A DNA stretch of 64,000 nucleotides from assembly GCA_029244985.1 (NCBI GenBank), contig JAQWQD010000024.1, forward strand, positions 79,152-143,151, in the 5' to 3' direction. This document shows positions 1 through 8,831 of this stretch, one piece after another (the first letter of the stretch is position 1; the number at the start of each line of letters is the position of its first letter). The DNA comes from Gammaproteobacteria bacterium (lineage in GTDB: Bacteria; Pseudomonadota; Gammaproteobacteria; Pseudomonadales; Pseudohongiellaceae). Position numbers and translations under genes: made by a program. The notes under the pieces were generated by a model. The model worked only from the letters and a program-made list of their open reading frames with translations. It was not told the origin of the DNA and searched no databases.

Positions 1-544
1 ATAGCACGCTGTTCATCGGCGGGCCGGAAGTGCTACCGAACCCGATCAAGCAGCGCTCGGCTAGAGGTGCCCCTTCAGGACCTCCATAACCAGAGAATTG
101 TTCTCGGGCCGCACGACGTAATTGATTGCCTTCACTAGAATAGGGTATACGTCCGCTTTCCGGAAACGTTATCCAGGATGTGCGGTATTGACCACGAACA
201 TTGCTAAATTGTGACCCAGGATCGACCCAAAATGCGTTGTAGCCTCGACCACTAGCTAAATCTGTACCGTCAGGTAATTCCCCTTGAACCTGACCATCAT
301 CGGTAGCCTGGCGCACGTTTTGGTGATTACTCGCTGTTAACTGCTCCAAACTATCATCTGGAATAGTCAGCCCAATATCTGTAAGGTCTCTGGCACGCTG
401 CATCGTAGTAATCGAGGCATTAGTCCAGTAGCCCTGAAGATCTGGCTTGCCAGTGGCAGTGCGAGGTGGCTGATAATTTTGCGCCAAGCTAACACTGCTC
501 AAACAGACTATAAAAACTGCAATCAAGCCTCTAATTAATGCCAT
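1..544 (-). CDS. Secreted GKPDLQG-motif protein, 3' part cut by window edge
   Basis: The reading frame starts at an ATG at 544 and stays open to the left edge, so about 181 residues of the N-terminal part are visible and the C-terminus is missing. A Sec signal peptide (MALIRGLIAVFIVCLSSVSLAQ) is followed by TATGKPDLQGYWTN near residues 30-43. Later come YRTSWITFPESGRIP and CLIGFGSTSGPPM, which align with LVYPENGRMPA and CILGFNAGPPM in the truncated gene at the right edge. The motif also recurs in the gene at 8895-9797. These belong to an uncharacterised family of exported proteins that I know from marine gammaproteobacteria and Acidobacteria. No catalytic role is known to me. Export is inferred from the signal peptide. 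Confidence 0.8.
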   Translation of the reverse strand, partial: MALIRGLIAVFIVCLSSVSLAQNYQPPRTATGKPDLQGYWTNASITTMQRARDLTDIGLTIPDDSLEQLTASNHQNVRQATDDGQVQGELPDGTDLASGRGYNAFWVDPGSQFSNVRGQYRTSWITFPESGRIPYSSEGNQLRRAAREQFSGYGGPEGAPLAERCLIGFGSTSGPPMNSVL

Positions 545-712
545 AGTAAACTCTCTATCGGATTCGCCTAAGCTGTTGTTTTGACTGAACGAAAAGTAAA
601 ACACATTAAGTATTTTAGCAAGGATCAAATACTGTGCTGTGCGCTAAGCCCCTATTGAACTTCCCATACAATAAGATGGCGGCAGCTGGCTAAACTGACT
701 AAGTGGCCGAAT

Positions 713-3025
713 TTAATAATCTATTTCATAAATCCGATTAATCGGCGATGGACCGAAGGAGACCCACGTACCCTGGTGAGAGGCAGAACTCAAATCGCCC
801 ATAGACCAATCACATACTCCTTCTGGGAATATTTCGTTTAATTCTGCGTACTGAGCTTGAGTAAAACCTACGGCATAGTCCGCAGTATTTATTGGCCTTA
901 ACTGACAGCTCACAATGTTATTCGCCAAGGGAGCACCGGCAACATGGCGCGGCGTTGGATAGGCTGGATACAGTTCGTTACAACGACTACTGCCTCTAAA
1001 AGTTTGTTCTTCTTCTATCTTTATGCGTTCTTCACCTGTGTTATCCCAACAAGCATCATGAAGACTAATTGGCCTATGTGTAATTACTTTTTCCGAAGGA
1101 GAGCTATCGCTGCTGTCGCCTTGCATTGCTGTTATCCATCGATCCATTTGACGAAACAACTCAGCCAAGTCTGGTGATTCTTCATCAAACCCCCATAACC
1201 CACCTATTTGCATCACATGATTATCCGCATGCCCATTTTCGTTGAACAATCGTTGTCGAGTAGAGAATTGATGGATCAGCATGTGAATATTTCCACCCTC
1301 TGCATGATCTAGATAAGTCCGATAGTCGATGATAGGCGTCTGCGAAAGGCCGGCGCCCCCATTTAGAATTCGACCAGACTCCAATGCACGCTTCCTGGCT
1401 TGGGAATCTGCACGATGTCTGGCCGCTACGTGATTCATATCTCGATCGAAACCACCTATGTCTCTATTTAAGTCGATGAACTGCTGCGGAGATATAAGAG
1501 CCTTATTGAGCGCAGCTAATCCATATTGAACACCAACATTATCTAAAGGTCGCTGTGCAATGAACCCATTATTAACATTGCCATAAACATTGACAGTATG
1601 ATCATAAACCGTGGCACGAATACCCTGAGGCGCGGTTGAATCATAGCGCTGCGACTCCAGCGCAGCGAGACGTACTTCGCCACCTTGCTCTTCCAAAGGA
1701 GTATCAAATCGATAAATCGGGTCTAGCCGTGCTGCACCTCCAGCCAAGTTTAAAATCGAAGCCCACATACCAAAGCCTGAGACTGCCCGTTGTTGTTCAG
1801 GGGTAAAACTTTCAACATCAAGCCTAGCAAAGTAATAATTAAGCAATCTTGAATCAGCTAAGGTAAATATTGTTGCAGAAGTCACATCAGGAAAACTGGC
1901 TCCAACAATAATGCCATCAAATACTCCAGGGTAATTATCTGAAGTTTGATGGGACTGATAAGAACCTCCGGAAGAGCCTGTCGCGATCGTGTATTCTGGG
2001 ACACCATAATGTTCAATAAATCGCTCCTTGACCATGATATGCGTTTCAGAAGCTAGAAGGTCATTGCAATTTTGGCCGAAAACATTCAACGTAGATGAAA
2101 CAAGTGCATAACCCTGCGCAAACAACCCTCTGCGCATAACGTCACCGGTAACATTTCCCTGTTGATACCAACCCCCTCGACAACCGCCGCCGTGGGTGTA
2201 TATCAATTTACCATTCCAGTTGGGACTAGGATTCCAAGGATCGATTGTCTGGTGAGGAGAATCATGCAGCATAGTAATCTGATAAATAGCGCGATTAACT
2301 ACTCCAGTTTCTACCCGCACTATGAAGGGCAGAGTCTGACCTGATTCTAGAGTAATCATGCCAGCGTCTTCCAGCGAGAATTCGAGGGAGTCGACTTGAG
2401 ACATTTCAGTTTTTGGTGCTAAGGATTCACTGGCCAACATAGAGGCAGATGAATTTGGCAGCGCTACAAATTTTTCAAGCTCGTCAGACCAAAAAACATA
2501 ATCTACACGAGTTTGTATTGAACAATTTATGTCTAGGGCTTCGCCCAAGGTTTCACCACCAATCAGCTCAAAGTCCTGTGTCCGGCAGTAGTAGGGCTGC
2601 TCATGGGGACCCGAAATTATCGGACCACTTATCGGATAGTTGTTTAGTCTGAGATTTGTAGATTGGTTTTCATCGCCGAGGGTAGCCTTTAATAAACTTT
2701 CTCCTTCAGGCAAGCCACTCAGTAGCGCTTGCTTGCGCTGAGAGTCAATTGTGATGAATTGGGCTGTAACATCGTCATCATTTAAGTTAATACGCGCGAG
2801 ATCTATTGCTGTTCCAGCTTGAACAGATACCTCAACCAAGACATCACCACCACTCACTAACCAGGGTTTTGTCGACAAGGTTTCTAGTGTGATAAGGGCT
2901 GGTTCAGGGCTTACATCGATCTCGCCGGCAGTGGACACTGTTTCCTCAGTTGAACAACTAGTGACGGCCATCGCAAAATATGCAAGCATAAAAAGAAATC
3001 GATTATTGATTCTGCCTTTCTCCAT
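713..3025 (-). CDS. DUF6351-type alpha/beta-hydrolase-like lipoprotein
   Basis: This is a 770-residue protein with a lipoprotein signal (AVTSC, Cys24). A region matching my memory of DUF6351 follows: PWLVSGGDVLVEVSV, PISGPIISGPHEQP, FIVRVETGVVNRAIYQI and WNGKLIYTHGGGC. GSSGGS at about residues 350-355 fits a GxSxG nucleophile elbow with Ser352, so a tannase/esterase-like hydrolase is likely. The substrate is unknown. A TTG lies seven codons upstream at 3046, but AAGAGGA (3031-3037) sits five bases before the ATG at 3025, so that ATG is chosen. It is transcribed away from the YkgJ gene across a 366-base gap that holds a perfect palindrome. The family call rests on motif recall, so the exact domain name is less certain than the hydrolase fold. 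Confidence 0.8.
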   Translation of the reverse strand: MEKGRINNRFLFMLAYFAMAVTSCSTEETVSTAGEIDVSPEPALITLETLSTKPWLVSGGDVLVEVSVQAGTAIDLARINLNDDDVTAQFITIDSQRKQALLSGLPEGESLLKATLGDENQSTNLRLNNYPISGPIISGPHEQPYYCRTQDFELIGGETLGEALDINCSIQTRVDYVFWSDELEKFVALPNSSASMLASESLAPKTEMSQVDSLEFSLEDAGMITLESGQTLPFIVRVETGVVNRAIYQITMLHDSPHQTIDPWNPSPNWNGKLIYTHGGGCRGGWYQQGNVTGDVMRRGLFAQGYALVSSTLNVFGQNCNDLLASETHIMVKERFIEHYGVPEYTIATGSSGGSYQSHQTSDNYPGVFDGIIVGASFPDVTSATIFTLADSRLLNYYFARLDVESFTPEQQRAVSGFGMWASILNLAGGAARLDPIYRFDTPLEEQGGEVRLAALESQRYDSTAPQGIRATVYDHTVNVYGNVNNGFIAQRPLDNVGVQYGLAALNKALISPQQFIDLNRDIGGFDRDMNHVAARHRADSQARKRALESGRILNGGAGLSQTPIIDYRTYLDHAEGGNIHMLIHQFSTRQRLFNENGHADNHVMQIGGLWGFDEESPDLAELFRQMDRWITAMQGDSSDSSPSEKVITHRPISLHDACWDNTGEERIKIEEEQTFRGSSRCNELYPAYPTPRHVAGAPLANNIVSCQLRPINTADYAVGFTQAQYAELNEIFPEGVCDWSMGDLSSASHQGTWVSFGPSPINRIYEIDY

Positions 3026-3391
3026 ATCATTCCTCTTACTAACCAATTAGCCTTTTTTGATGTCAGGCCATACGCCTTTCCTTTCGCCTGAAATTCAACT
3101 ACTCAAAAATTGACTGACCTCAATCTGGCAATTACAGTAATTGCTCCGCTGCAAGTGCCTGATATTGTAACCGCAGCCGCAAAGTCATGATAATTTGCCG
3201 TTGGAATAAAATATAGCCTGAATAACTTTCCACAATGATCATGAGTCATTCTAAAATGTGCCAAATAATCCCAAACATTTCACCAAATTCATTCAGCTAG
3301 TTACATAACCGATGTTAGAATGCCCCCCGTTTTCAAGCTATTTATCACTTAATAAATTACACTTTTTTTAGCGTTTTTAGTGGACTGAGAC
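3026..3391. promoter_or_regulatory. Divergent intergenic region
   Basis: This 366-base gap lies between two divergently transcribed genes, so it must hold promoters for both. It is AT-rich and has no convincing ORF. Its most distinctive element is the palindrome at 3128-3144. No clear -35/-10 pair could be assigned by eye. Confidence 0.5.
3128..3144. promoter_or_regulatory. Perfect 8+1+8 palindrome, operator candidate
   Basis: GCAATTACAGTAATTGC is a perfect inverted repeat with a single central base. It lies about 100 bases before the esterase-like gene and about 250 bases before the YkgJ gene. The size and symmetry suit a dimeric helix-turn-helix repressor. It is not followed by a T-run, so it is not a terminator. 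No regulator gene lies next to it. Confidence 0.4.
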
Positions 3392-3817
3392 ATGAATGCC
3401 AAGGAACAAATAAAAGTAGTTGATGCAAGCAAAGTCGAAATCGATACAAAATGCCAGAAATGTACTCAGTCAATTTGCTGCAATTCCATCAACCAAAAGA
3501 TTAAAGCGCCTAAAACAAAAGAAGATTTCGATCATCTTCTTTGGCAAATTTCTCATGAGGGTATAAGTGTGTTTAAGGATTCCGATGGTTGGTTCTTGCA
3601 CATCCTTACCCATTGTAGCCATTTGCTACCTGGAGGTGTTTGTAGTATCTATGACAGTCGACCCTGGGTTTGCCGGGAGTACACCAATGATTACTGTGAA
3701 TTTGATGAGTCCATTGAAGAAGCCAGCGAATATTGGTTTTCTAGCCATAAGCAATTGGAAAAATACTGTCGCAAGCGTTTTAAAAAATGGAAAAAACGCT
3801 TTGAAATTTATGAATAG
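3392..3817 (+). CDS. YkgJ-family cysteine cluster protein
   Basis: The 141-residue soluble protein has the YkgJ (CxxCxxCC-type) pattern of metal-binding cysteines: CQKC at 21-24, CC at 29-30, then Cys75, Cys84, Cys94 and Cys102. The typical GGVCSIYDSRPWVCREY segment is present. The family is predicted to bind zinc or an iron-sulfur cluster, but its role is unknown. There is no signal peptide, so it is probably cytoplasmic. The gene ends eight bases inside the next gene, which suggests coupled translation. The C-terminal tail is rich in lysine and arginine. Confidence 0.85.
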   Translation: MNAKEQIKVVDASKVEIDTKCQKCTQSICCNSINQKIKAPKTKEDFDHLLWQISHEGISVFKDSDGWFLHILTHCSHLLPGGVCSIYDSRPWVCREYTNDYCEFDESIEEASEYWFSSHKQLEKYCRKRFKKWKKRFEIYE

Positions 3818-4478
3818 GCGTTCGAACTTAAGTTACCAAGGCTTAAACCTAAGCATTGGAGCACTATTATTATCTCCACTAGCTTTTTCACCCCTCTTAG
3901 CCCAGGAAATTAGCCTGGAATCACGCATTCAATCTGCCAACGAATCTCTTACTACACTCGATAGTCAAGCACAGGCCTGTTTAAATATGTTTGAACAAGG
4001 CGATATTAATGCAGCTGCTAACCGTTGCGATGACTTCATGCAATCTGTCGATGGCATATTACTGAAGAGTTATTTAACTCATTGCGAAGCATTAAAAACT
4101 TGGCGTGAAGAATTCATAAATGGCGAAAATACTAATAGCAATTTTAGTGCTAACGACGCTGTGACTAATCTACGATTGCTTAGCGGAATAGAATTAGCCT
4201 GCGGAGAAGGTGCTTTGCAAAAACGCACTGAATATGTCATTAGCGCTTTTACTTTACTACAAGGAGAGCAATCTCAAAATCGCTCCTTAATATCAGGCAA
4301 TCGACGTTTAAACGAATTTGATCAAGAACAAATGCTAGATGCAGAACGCCGACGTTTACAGAACTCAGTATTAGAGCAGCAACTGCGTAGACGCTCAGAA
4401 ACGAATCAACAGTTAAAGAATCTTGAAAACGAATTGCTAAGACAGCAAATCAATCGACCACCCTTTCCGGGCAATTAA
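3810..4478 (+). CDS. Periplasmic coiled-coil protein, function unknown
   Basis: The reading frame extends upstream, but the ATG at 3810 is preferred. It overlaps the end of the YkgJ gene by eight bases and starts a clear Sec signal peptide (MNRRSNLSYQGLNLSIGALLLSPLAFSPLLAQ, cleaved after AQ). The mature part of the 222-residue protein contains four or five cysteines in its first half. It ends in a Gln/Arg/Leu-rich heptad-like stretch from about residue 160 to 215, a probable coiled coil, then a PPFPGN tail. I recognise no family. The overlap with a metal-binding cysteine protein suggests co-expression. It converges with the propeller gene at 4497 with only 18 bases between them and no terminator hairpin. 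Confidence 0.7.
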   Translation: MNRRSNLSYQGLNLSIGALLLSPLAFSPLLAQEISLESRIQSANESLTTLDSQAQACLNMFEQGDINAAANRCDDFMQSVDGILLKSYLTHCEALKTWREEFINGENTNSNFSANDAVTNLRLLSGIELACGEGALQKRTEYVISAFTLLQGEQSQNRSLISGNRRLNEFDQEQMLDAERRRLQNSVLEQQLRRRSETNQQLKNLENELLRQQINRPPFPGN

Positions 4479-4496
4479 TCTTTAAAGTTAGATCAA

Positions 4497-5669
4497 TTAG
4501 TGAAGAACTAGGAAATTTCCATCAGGAAAAGCAACAGCAGCTGGAAAACTGTAGTCGTCTATTCTAATTTCTTCAGCTAACTCGAACCCCGTATTAAAGC
4601 CTCCCTTATCAACGATACGCATATTCATGCGCCCGCCACGAGCGTGGCTAATAGCCTCTCCCCAAGCAACAAGACGATCCCCTGCCTTGTTGATTGCTAT
4701 TGTAGGGTTTTTCTGACGCGTTTCTGAGTAAGGCTCGGCGAGCTTAGCAATGACTTCTTGATTCCTTAAATCTAGCTGAACAATTCTGCTTTCCGTTTCA
4801 AACACCAACCACAATTGACCCTCATCTCCCCTGACTATGTCATTAGTACTCAACGGGCAGTAAGAAGCATCCCACTTTTGCAATTCACGCATTGAGCCGT
4901 AGGAAGCACCAGATAACTCTTTATCTGTACTAGTAACAGTCAACAACTGCATATGGCGGCCAATGCCGCCAATTGCAGAGCGATAGGCAACTAATAGATC
5001 GTTATCATTGAGATATTCAGCCGCCAAAGAACAACAAGCACAGGCACCAAGGTCAGGGTTGCTAATCGACACTTCTTCACCAAAGCTGACCCCTGAATCA
5101 TAAGAAAATCTGGCAAACATAGTGCGTTGATGCTCAAGGCTTAGATCCCCGGCGCCCCAAATAATTGCCACTTGCGAGCCAATAGCAGCTAGATCTCCAC
5201 CAGCATCTATGCCTTCTGTATTAATTTGAACAATAGAACGCTGCCGCTCAAACGAGGTTCGCTCAGGATTGCTTCGACTATAGATAAATTCTGAAGAACG
5301 CGGGTAATACCAGAGCACGTGAATTCGACCATCATCGGTAGTCGCCATCGATGCGCGAGCGATGGCGAACGTCTGCATAGCAAAAGCGTCACTGGAAACT
5401 TTTACTGGCAGACCGAATTGACCTGATTCGACGTTATACTGGCGATAATATAAATTTCCTTCTCGGGCGGCAGGTGTATTAATGCGTTTTTTGAAATACA
5501 GCAGATGGACACCGCCTTGATTATCAACACTTAGGCGAGGTTGCAACCCCCCATCTGGAGTGCTCTGAATTACAACCTCAGCCGCATTCGTAATACCCCA
5601 GAACCCAAAGAGTAATAGGCAAACTCCAAGAGCTGGAGCTATAGAAAACTGTTGAAATTTCGATAACAT
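4497..5669 (-). CDS. Secreted sialidase/BNR-like beta-propeller protein
   Basis: This 390-residue protein has a Sec signal peptide ending in ITNAAE. It also has repeated short blades of the sort RLSVDNQGGVHLLYFKK, TTDDGRIHVLWYYPRSSEF and SFGEEVSISNPDLG, typical of sialidase/BNR-like propellers. CACCS near the middle is a Cys-rich loop. A TTG start 11 codons upstream is possible, but the ATG at 5669 places the signal peptide correctly at the N-terminus. I see no clear sialidase catalytic arginine triad, so a binding or structural role is as likely as a glycosidase. Confidence 0.7.
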   Translation of the reverse strand: MLSKFQQFSIAPALGVCLLLFGFWGITNAAEVVIQSTPDGGLQPRLSVDNQGGVHLLYFKKRINTPAAREGNLYYRQYNVESGQFGLPVKVSSDAFAMQTFAIARASMATTDDGRIHVLWYYPRSSEFIYSRSNPERTSFERQRSIVQINTEGIDAGGDLAAIGSQVAIIWGAGDLSLEHQRTMFARFSYDSGVSFGEEVSISNPDLGACACCSLAAEYLNDNDLLVAYRSAIGGIGRHMQLLTVTSTDKELSGASYGSMRELQKWDASYCPLSTNDIVRGDEGQLWLVFETESRIVQLDLRNQEVIAKLAEPYSETRQKNPTIAINKAGDRLVAWGEAISHARGGRMNMRIVDKGGFNTGFELAEEIRIDDYSFPAAVAFPDGNFLVLH

Positions 5670-5843
5670 AGATCGTTTTCTTGCCTGCCAAGACCGGCAC
5701 AAAAGTGGATTAAAAACGCGTTTTCAGGCAGACTTTATAGCCTTTAACGAGCATAGCATTAACATAATAGCAGTTGCAGGACACTGAACTAAAGCTAAAC
5801 CCATTCGAGCTGTTTCGAATACACAAAATTACAGGTTAATTTA

Positions 5844-6362
5844 ATGACTAATCAAAATTCAAAGTTTCTATGTGCCGGCCTGACAAGCCTGCTAGTTGGT
5901 GGCCTTGCCGCATGCTCTCCGGAAATTCAAACTGAAGAGGAAGTCGCAACTAATGCGACTTACAACACCTCTTTGAATGTTCAAGAACTTATGGCTTTAG
6001 TTCTGGAGCCTGCGTCGGACATCCTTTGGGATTCAGGGGGATGGGTTGTTGACGCTTCCGGCTATGAAGAACTCTACCCCACAACTGACGATGGCTGGGA
6101 ATATGTTCGCGCACAGGCAGCTATAGTTGTTGAATCTGGCAATATGTTAGCGCTCCCTGGACGCGCAGAAGATAATGATGCATGGATGATTTATTCAGAA
6201 GGATTAAGCGAAGCTGGCATGTTGGCTATGGAGGCAGCAAGGACTCAAAATGAAGAAGATTTCTTCCAAGCAGGGGCGCAACTATATAGCGTCTGTACCG
6301 CATGTCATCAGGCCTACAATCCAGACATTAACAATCGCTTTGTTGACGGTGAGGCTGACTAA
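5844..6362 (+). CDS. Cytochrome c lipoprotein with C-terminal CxxCH
   Basis: The 172-residue protein begins with a lipoprotein signal (GGLAAC, Cys24). It carries one haem-binding motif, CTACH at residues 151-155, near the C-terminus. A C-terminal CxxCH after a largely helical sequence is the layout of cytochrome c-prime-like four-helix proteins. It is probably anchored to a membrane on the periplasmic side and transfers electrons or binds small gases. It is the first gene of a tight three-gene set: the HupE-like gene begins five bases after its stop. The role of this particular cytochrome is unknown. Confidence 0.8.
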   Translation: MTNQNSKFLCAGLTSLLVGGLAACSPEIQTEEEVATNATYNTSLNVQELMALVLEPASDILWDSGGWVVDASGYEELYPTTDDGWEYVRAQAAIVVESGNMLALPGRAEDNDAWMIYSEGLSEAGMLAMEAARTQNEEDFFQAGAQLYSVCTACHQAYNPDINNRFVDGEAD

Positions 6363-6367
6363 TTACG

Positions 6368-7081
6368 ATGGATAGTCTAAGTCCTAGACAACAGTTGCTG
6401 CTTAAAACCCTGACAACGGGGTTCTTGACGCTTTTCACCCTAAACGCATTTGGGCACACGATAGAAGGTTCAGACGCAAACTTCGTGCAAGCTATTGACG
6501 GCCCCGCGGTCTTTCCATTTATGTATCTGGGCGCCAAACACATGGTCACTGGTTATGATCATCTATTGTTTTTAGTCGGCGTGATTTTTTTCTTATACCG
6601 GCCAAAACATGTCGTTCAATACGTAACTCTATTTGCAATTGGTCACAGTATCACGTTGCTCTTAGGTGTTCTCGCAGACTTACAAGTCAATGCTTACATT
6701 ATTGATGCGATCATCGGCTTATCGATCGTTTATAAGGCATTTGAAAACATCGGCGGATTTAAACGACTCCTCGGTTTTGAGCCAAACACAAAAGTTGCTG
6801 TTTTCGTATTTGGCCTTTTTCATGGACTAGGGCTAGCGACTAAATTGCAAGAATTTACAATTTCAGACAACGGCTTGGTAACAAACATTGTCAGTTTTAA
6901 TATCGGTGTTGAAATAGGGCAGATACTTGCTTTATCTGCTGTGTTTATTCTTTTGAGCATATGGCGCACTAACACAAGTTATATCCGCCATGCCTTCACC
7001 ACCAATACCGCGCTTATGACTGGCGGCTTCCTGCTAGCCGGTTATCAAATGAGCGCTTACCTGCTATTACCTCCCTTCTAG
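6368..7081 (+). CDS. HupE/UreJ-family membrane protein
   Basis: The 237-residue protein has a signal-like first segment ending GHTIEG, then about six hydrophobic helices. It contains the HupE/UreJ_2 motifs GYDHLLFL (62-69), AIGHS (90-94), FGLFHGLG (148-155) and FNIGVEIGQ (177-185). Histidines 58, 64, 93 and 152 lie in or near these segments and could bind metal. HupE and UreJ are known or proposed nickel/cobalt permeases. No hydrogenase or urease gene is near, so the metal or solute here is open. The gene sits between a cytochrome c and a single-pass anchor protein. Confidence 0.85.
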   Translation: MDSLSPRQQLLLKTLTTGFLTLFTLNAFGHTIEGSDANFVQAIDGPAVFPFMYLGAKHMVTGYDHLLFLVGVIFFLYRPKHVVQYVTLFAIGHSITLLLGVLADLQVNAYIIDAIIGLSIVYKAFENIGGFKRLLGFEPNTKVAVFVFGLFHGLGLATKLQEFTISDNGLVTNIVSFNIGVEIGQILALSAVFILLSIWRTNTSYIRHAFTTNTALMTGGFLLAGYQMSAYLLLPPF

Positions 7082-7094
7082 ATTAGGAGCGCTC

Positions 7095-7676
7095 GTGACT
7101 GAACCAAATACCAACCAAGCAACTACTCAAGCGCCATCATCCAGAAATATCTTAATAGCGACTGGCATCTCTTTCGTTGTGGGATTATTAGTACTTCTGG
7201 TGGCAATATTACCAGCAGAATTCGGTACTGACCCCCTAGGTACTGGAGACCTACTCGGTCTAACCGCCCTTTCAAGATCAGAAACTCCATTTGAAGAGCA
7301 AGTAGAAATGCACCGTACCGACTATGTCGAATTTGAATTGGGGCCCTTTCAATCAGTGGAATACAAATACACTATGGACTTAGATGCGCCCATGGTCTTC
7401 ACTTGGACCTCAGATTCCGAGGTTTATTTTGACATGCACGCGGAACCGGCGGGCCTCGGTGAAGAGTATGCAGAAAGCTTTGAACAAGGAGATGCGGAAC
7501 GTCGCACTGGATCATTTCACGCACCTTTTGCCGGCATCCATGGCTGGTTCTGGGAGAACCGGAGCGGCCGCACAGTAGTGGTGCGCCTGCACGCATCAGG
7601 ATTTTTTGTGGATTCGACTGTTTTCCGAGACGGTGGTGATTACTCTAGAGCCATCGCACCAATCGCTGATAACTAA
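7095..7676 (+). CDS. Single-pass transmembrane anchor protein
   Basis: This 193-residue protein has one membrane helix at about residues 20-42 and an acidic periplasmic domain. That domain has conserved-looking segments YVEFELGPFQSVEYKYTMD, FDMHAEP and GIHGWFWENRSGRTVVVRLHASGFF. I know it as a conserved 'transmembrane anchor' protein often next to HupE-like genes. It has no assigned reaction. It starts with GTG, set by AGGAG at 7085-7089 five bases upstream, only 13 bases after the HupE-like gene. Membership in the same operon is therefore well supported. Confidence 0.75.
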   Translation: MTEPNTNQATTQAPSSRNILIATGISFVVGLLVLLVAILPAEFGTDPLGTGDLLGLTALSRSETPFEEQVEMHRTDYVEFELGPFQSVEYKYTMDLDAPMVFTWTSDSEVYFDMHAEPAGLGEEYAESFEQGDAERRTGSFHAPFAGIHGWFWENRSGRTVVVRLHASGFFVDSTVFRDGGDYSRAIAPIADN

Positions 7677-8195
7677 ATGCTTTGTTAGCTGAAGAAACAA
7701 GTAGATATTTAGTGAAAACATAGCTTATTTAGTAAAGGCCCATCCTGCACTATCACTTTTCATGCTCTCGTTTTTATTAAGCTCATTACCATTAATTCTA
7801 GTAGCTATGCAATTGCTACCTGTCGGCTTTAACTAAAAAGCCCCAATGGATAACCATTTTAGTGCTAACCCAATGCAATTAAGGGTGGGTTATGTAGTGT
7901 GCGATCTTAAAATTTTTCAGTACTCTATTAATGCTAACTTTTCCACCTAGGAAAGATTCAGATTTTCCGCTCTTATACTTTATTTAATTCAGAGCGATTT
8001 TAGTTTTTGTTTATTCAGCTAATGACGTTGTGAATTGATTCTCAATTCAGTTCTATCTCAACAATAAAGCACAGCAGTTTTATTAGTCGTGTGGAACAGG
8101 ATGGAAGCAAACAGTCAGCTGAAAAATCCTAAAATTAGAAAAATTGCAGCTGAGCGTACACAAGAGTGTTTAAAAATGAACAGTTCTCTAGGCAT
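7677..8195. other. Intergenic region, AT-rich, no gene seen
   Basis: About 520 bases between the anchor gene and the terminator at 8196 hold no convincing coding sequence. One inverted repeat stands out: TAACCCA at 7866-7872 and TGGGTTA at 7886-7892, with a 13-base loop and no T-run after it. A plus-strand reading frame beginning at 8089 runs through the terminator into the opposite gene and is not credible. Confidence 0.5.
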
Positions 8196-8228
8196 AAAAA
8201 AACCCGGCCCTTACGTGCCAGGTTTTTT
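8196..8228 (-). terminator. Rho-independent terminator after DUF6152 gene
   Basis: A run of A, the stem AAAAAACC / GGTTTTTT and an inner GGC/GCC pair form a symmetric hairpin. It lies just beyond the stop of the minus-strand gene at 8258. On the minus strand the stem ends in a long T-run, as an intrinsic terminator does. The symmetric A/T flanks would let it work in both directions. Confidence 0.8.
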
Positions 8229-8257
8229 AAAATACATCTTACTAAATTTATTTAAAT

Positions 8258-8716
8258 CTAGTTTTGACCTGGCTCAGAAGCATCCGAACCATCACGAGGG
8301 GCACCAGTACCTGAAGAACCCATAAACAACTTACGTCCATCTGGGAAGGTTATGTCACGACCGTTAGCACGGCAGGTCGGCTCACACAAACGGTCCTTAC
8401 TCTGGTATCCAGTTACAACGATATCTTGTCCTAACTGCAAAGAGTTTCGATTGATACCACGACGCAGAAGCGTATTCGGCGTGCCGCCCTCAACCATCCA
8501 AGGACCAGGATCACGAGTAGCCTCTGGATCATTATTATCCAAATGAATCCAAGTATGTGGGTTAATCCACTCAACGCGAGTAATCGGACCGCCTAGACGC
8601 ACCGGTAGGTTCGCATCAAATTCAGCAGAAAACGCATGATGCGCAGTTGCCGGAGGCTTAATGGCAACAACCCCTACTGCGGTTACAGCTGCTAAAGCCA
8701 GTAATTTAATCTTCAT
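8258..8716 (-). CDS. DUF6152-family exported protein
   Basis: The 152-residue protein has a Sec signal peptide (MKIKLLALAAVTAVGVVAIKPPATA). A HHAFSAEFDANLPVRLGG start of the mature part follows, then VEWINPHTWIHLD and a long DxxPGPWMVEGGTPNTLLRRG segment. These are hallmarks of the DUF6152 family as I know it. The family is exported and of unknown function. In other marine genomes it often occurs near GKPDFNG-motif proteins, as here with the gene at 8895-9797. The ATG at 8716 is chosen over one 12 codons upstream because it places the signal peptide at the start. Confidence 0.8.
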   Translation of the reverse strand: MKIKLLALAAVTAVGVVAIKPPATAHHAFSAEFDANLPVRLGGPITRVEWINPHTWIHLDNNDPEATRDPGPWMVEGGTPNTLLRRGINRNSLQLGQDIVVTGYQSKDRLCEPTCRANGRDITFPDGRKLFMGSSGTGAPRDGSDASEPGQN

Positions 8717-8831
8717 ATAGTTACACCCCATTGTTATCTTAATTCTAAGCATTCTGACGATGATTTCCGTACTCTCCCCTCGCCCAGAATGCTAAATATC
8801 GGTTAAGCGGACAGTATCCCGCATTTTATAC

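Noticed and set aside
7866..7892. TAACCCA/TGGGTTA inverted repeat as a terminator of the cytochrome-HupE operon
   Set aside because: The stem is short, has a 13-base loop and no T-run after it.
8089..8325. Plus-strand frame of 78 codons starting at 8089
   Set aside because: It runs through the terminator at 8196-8228 and into the DUF6152 gene on the other strand; the translated product has no family and no ribosome site.
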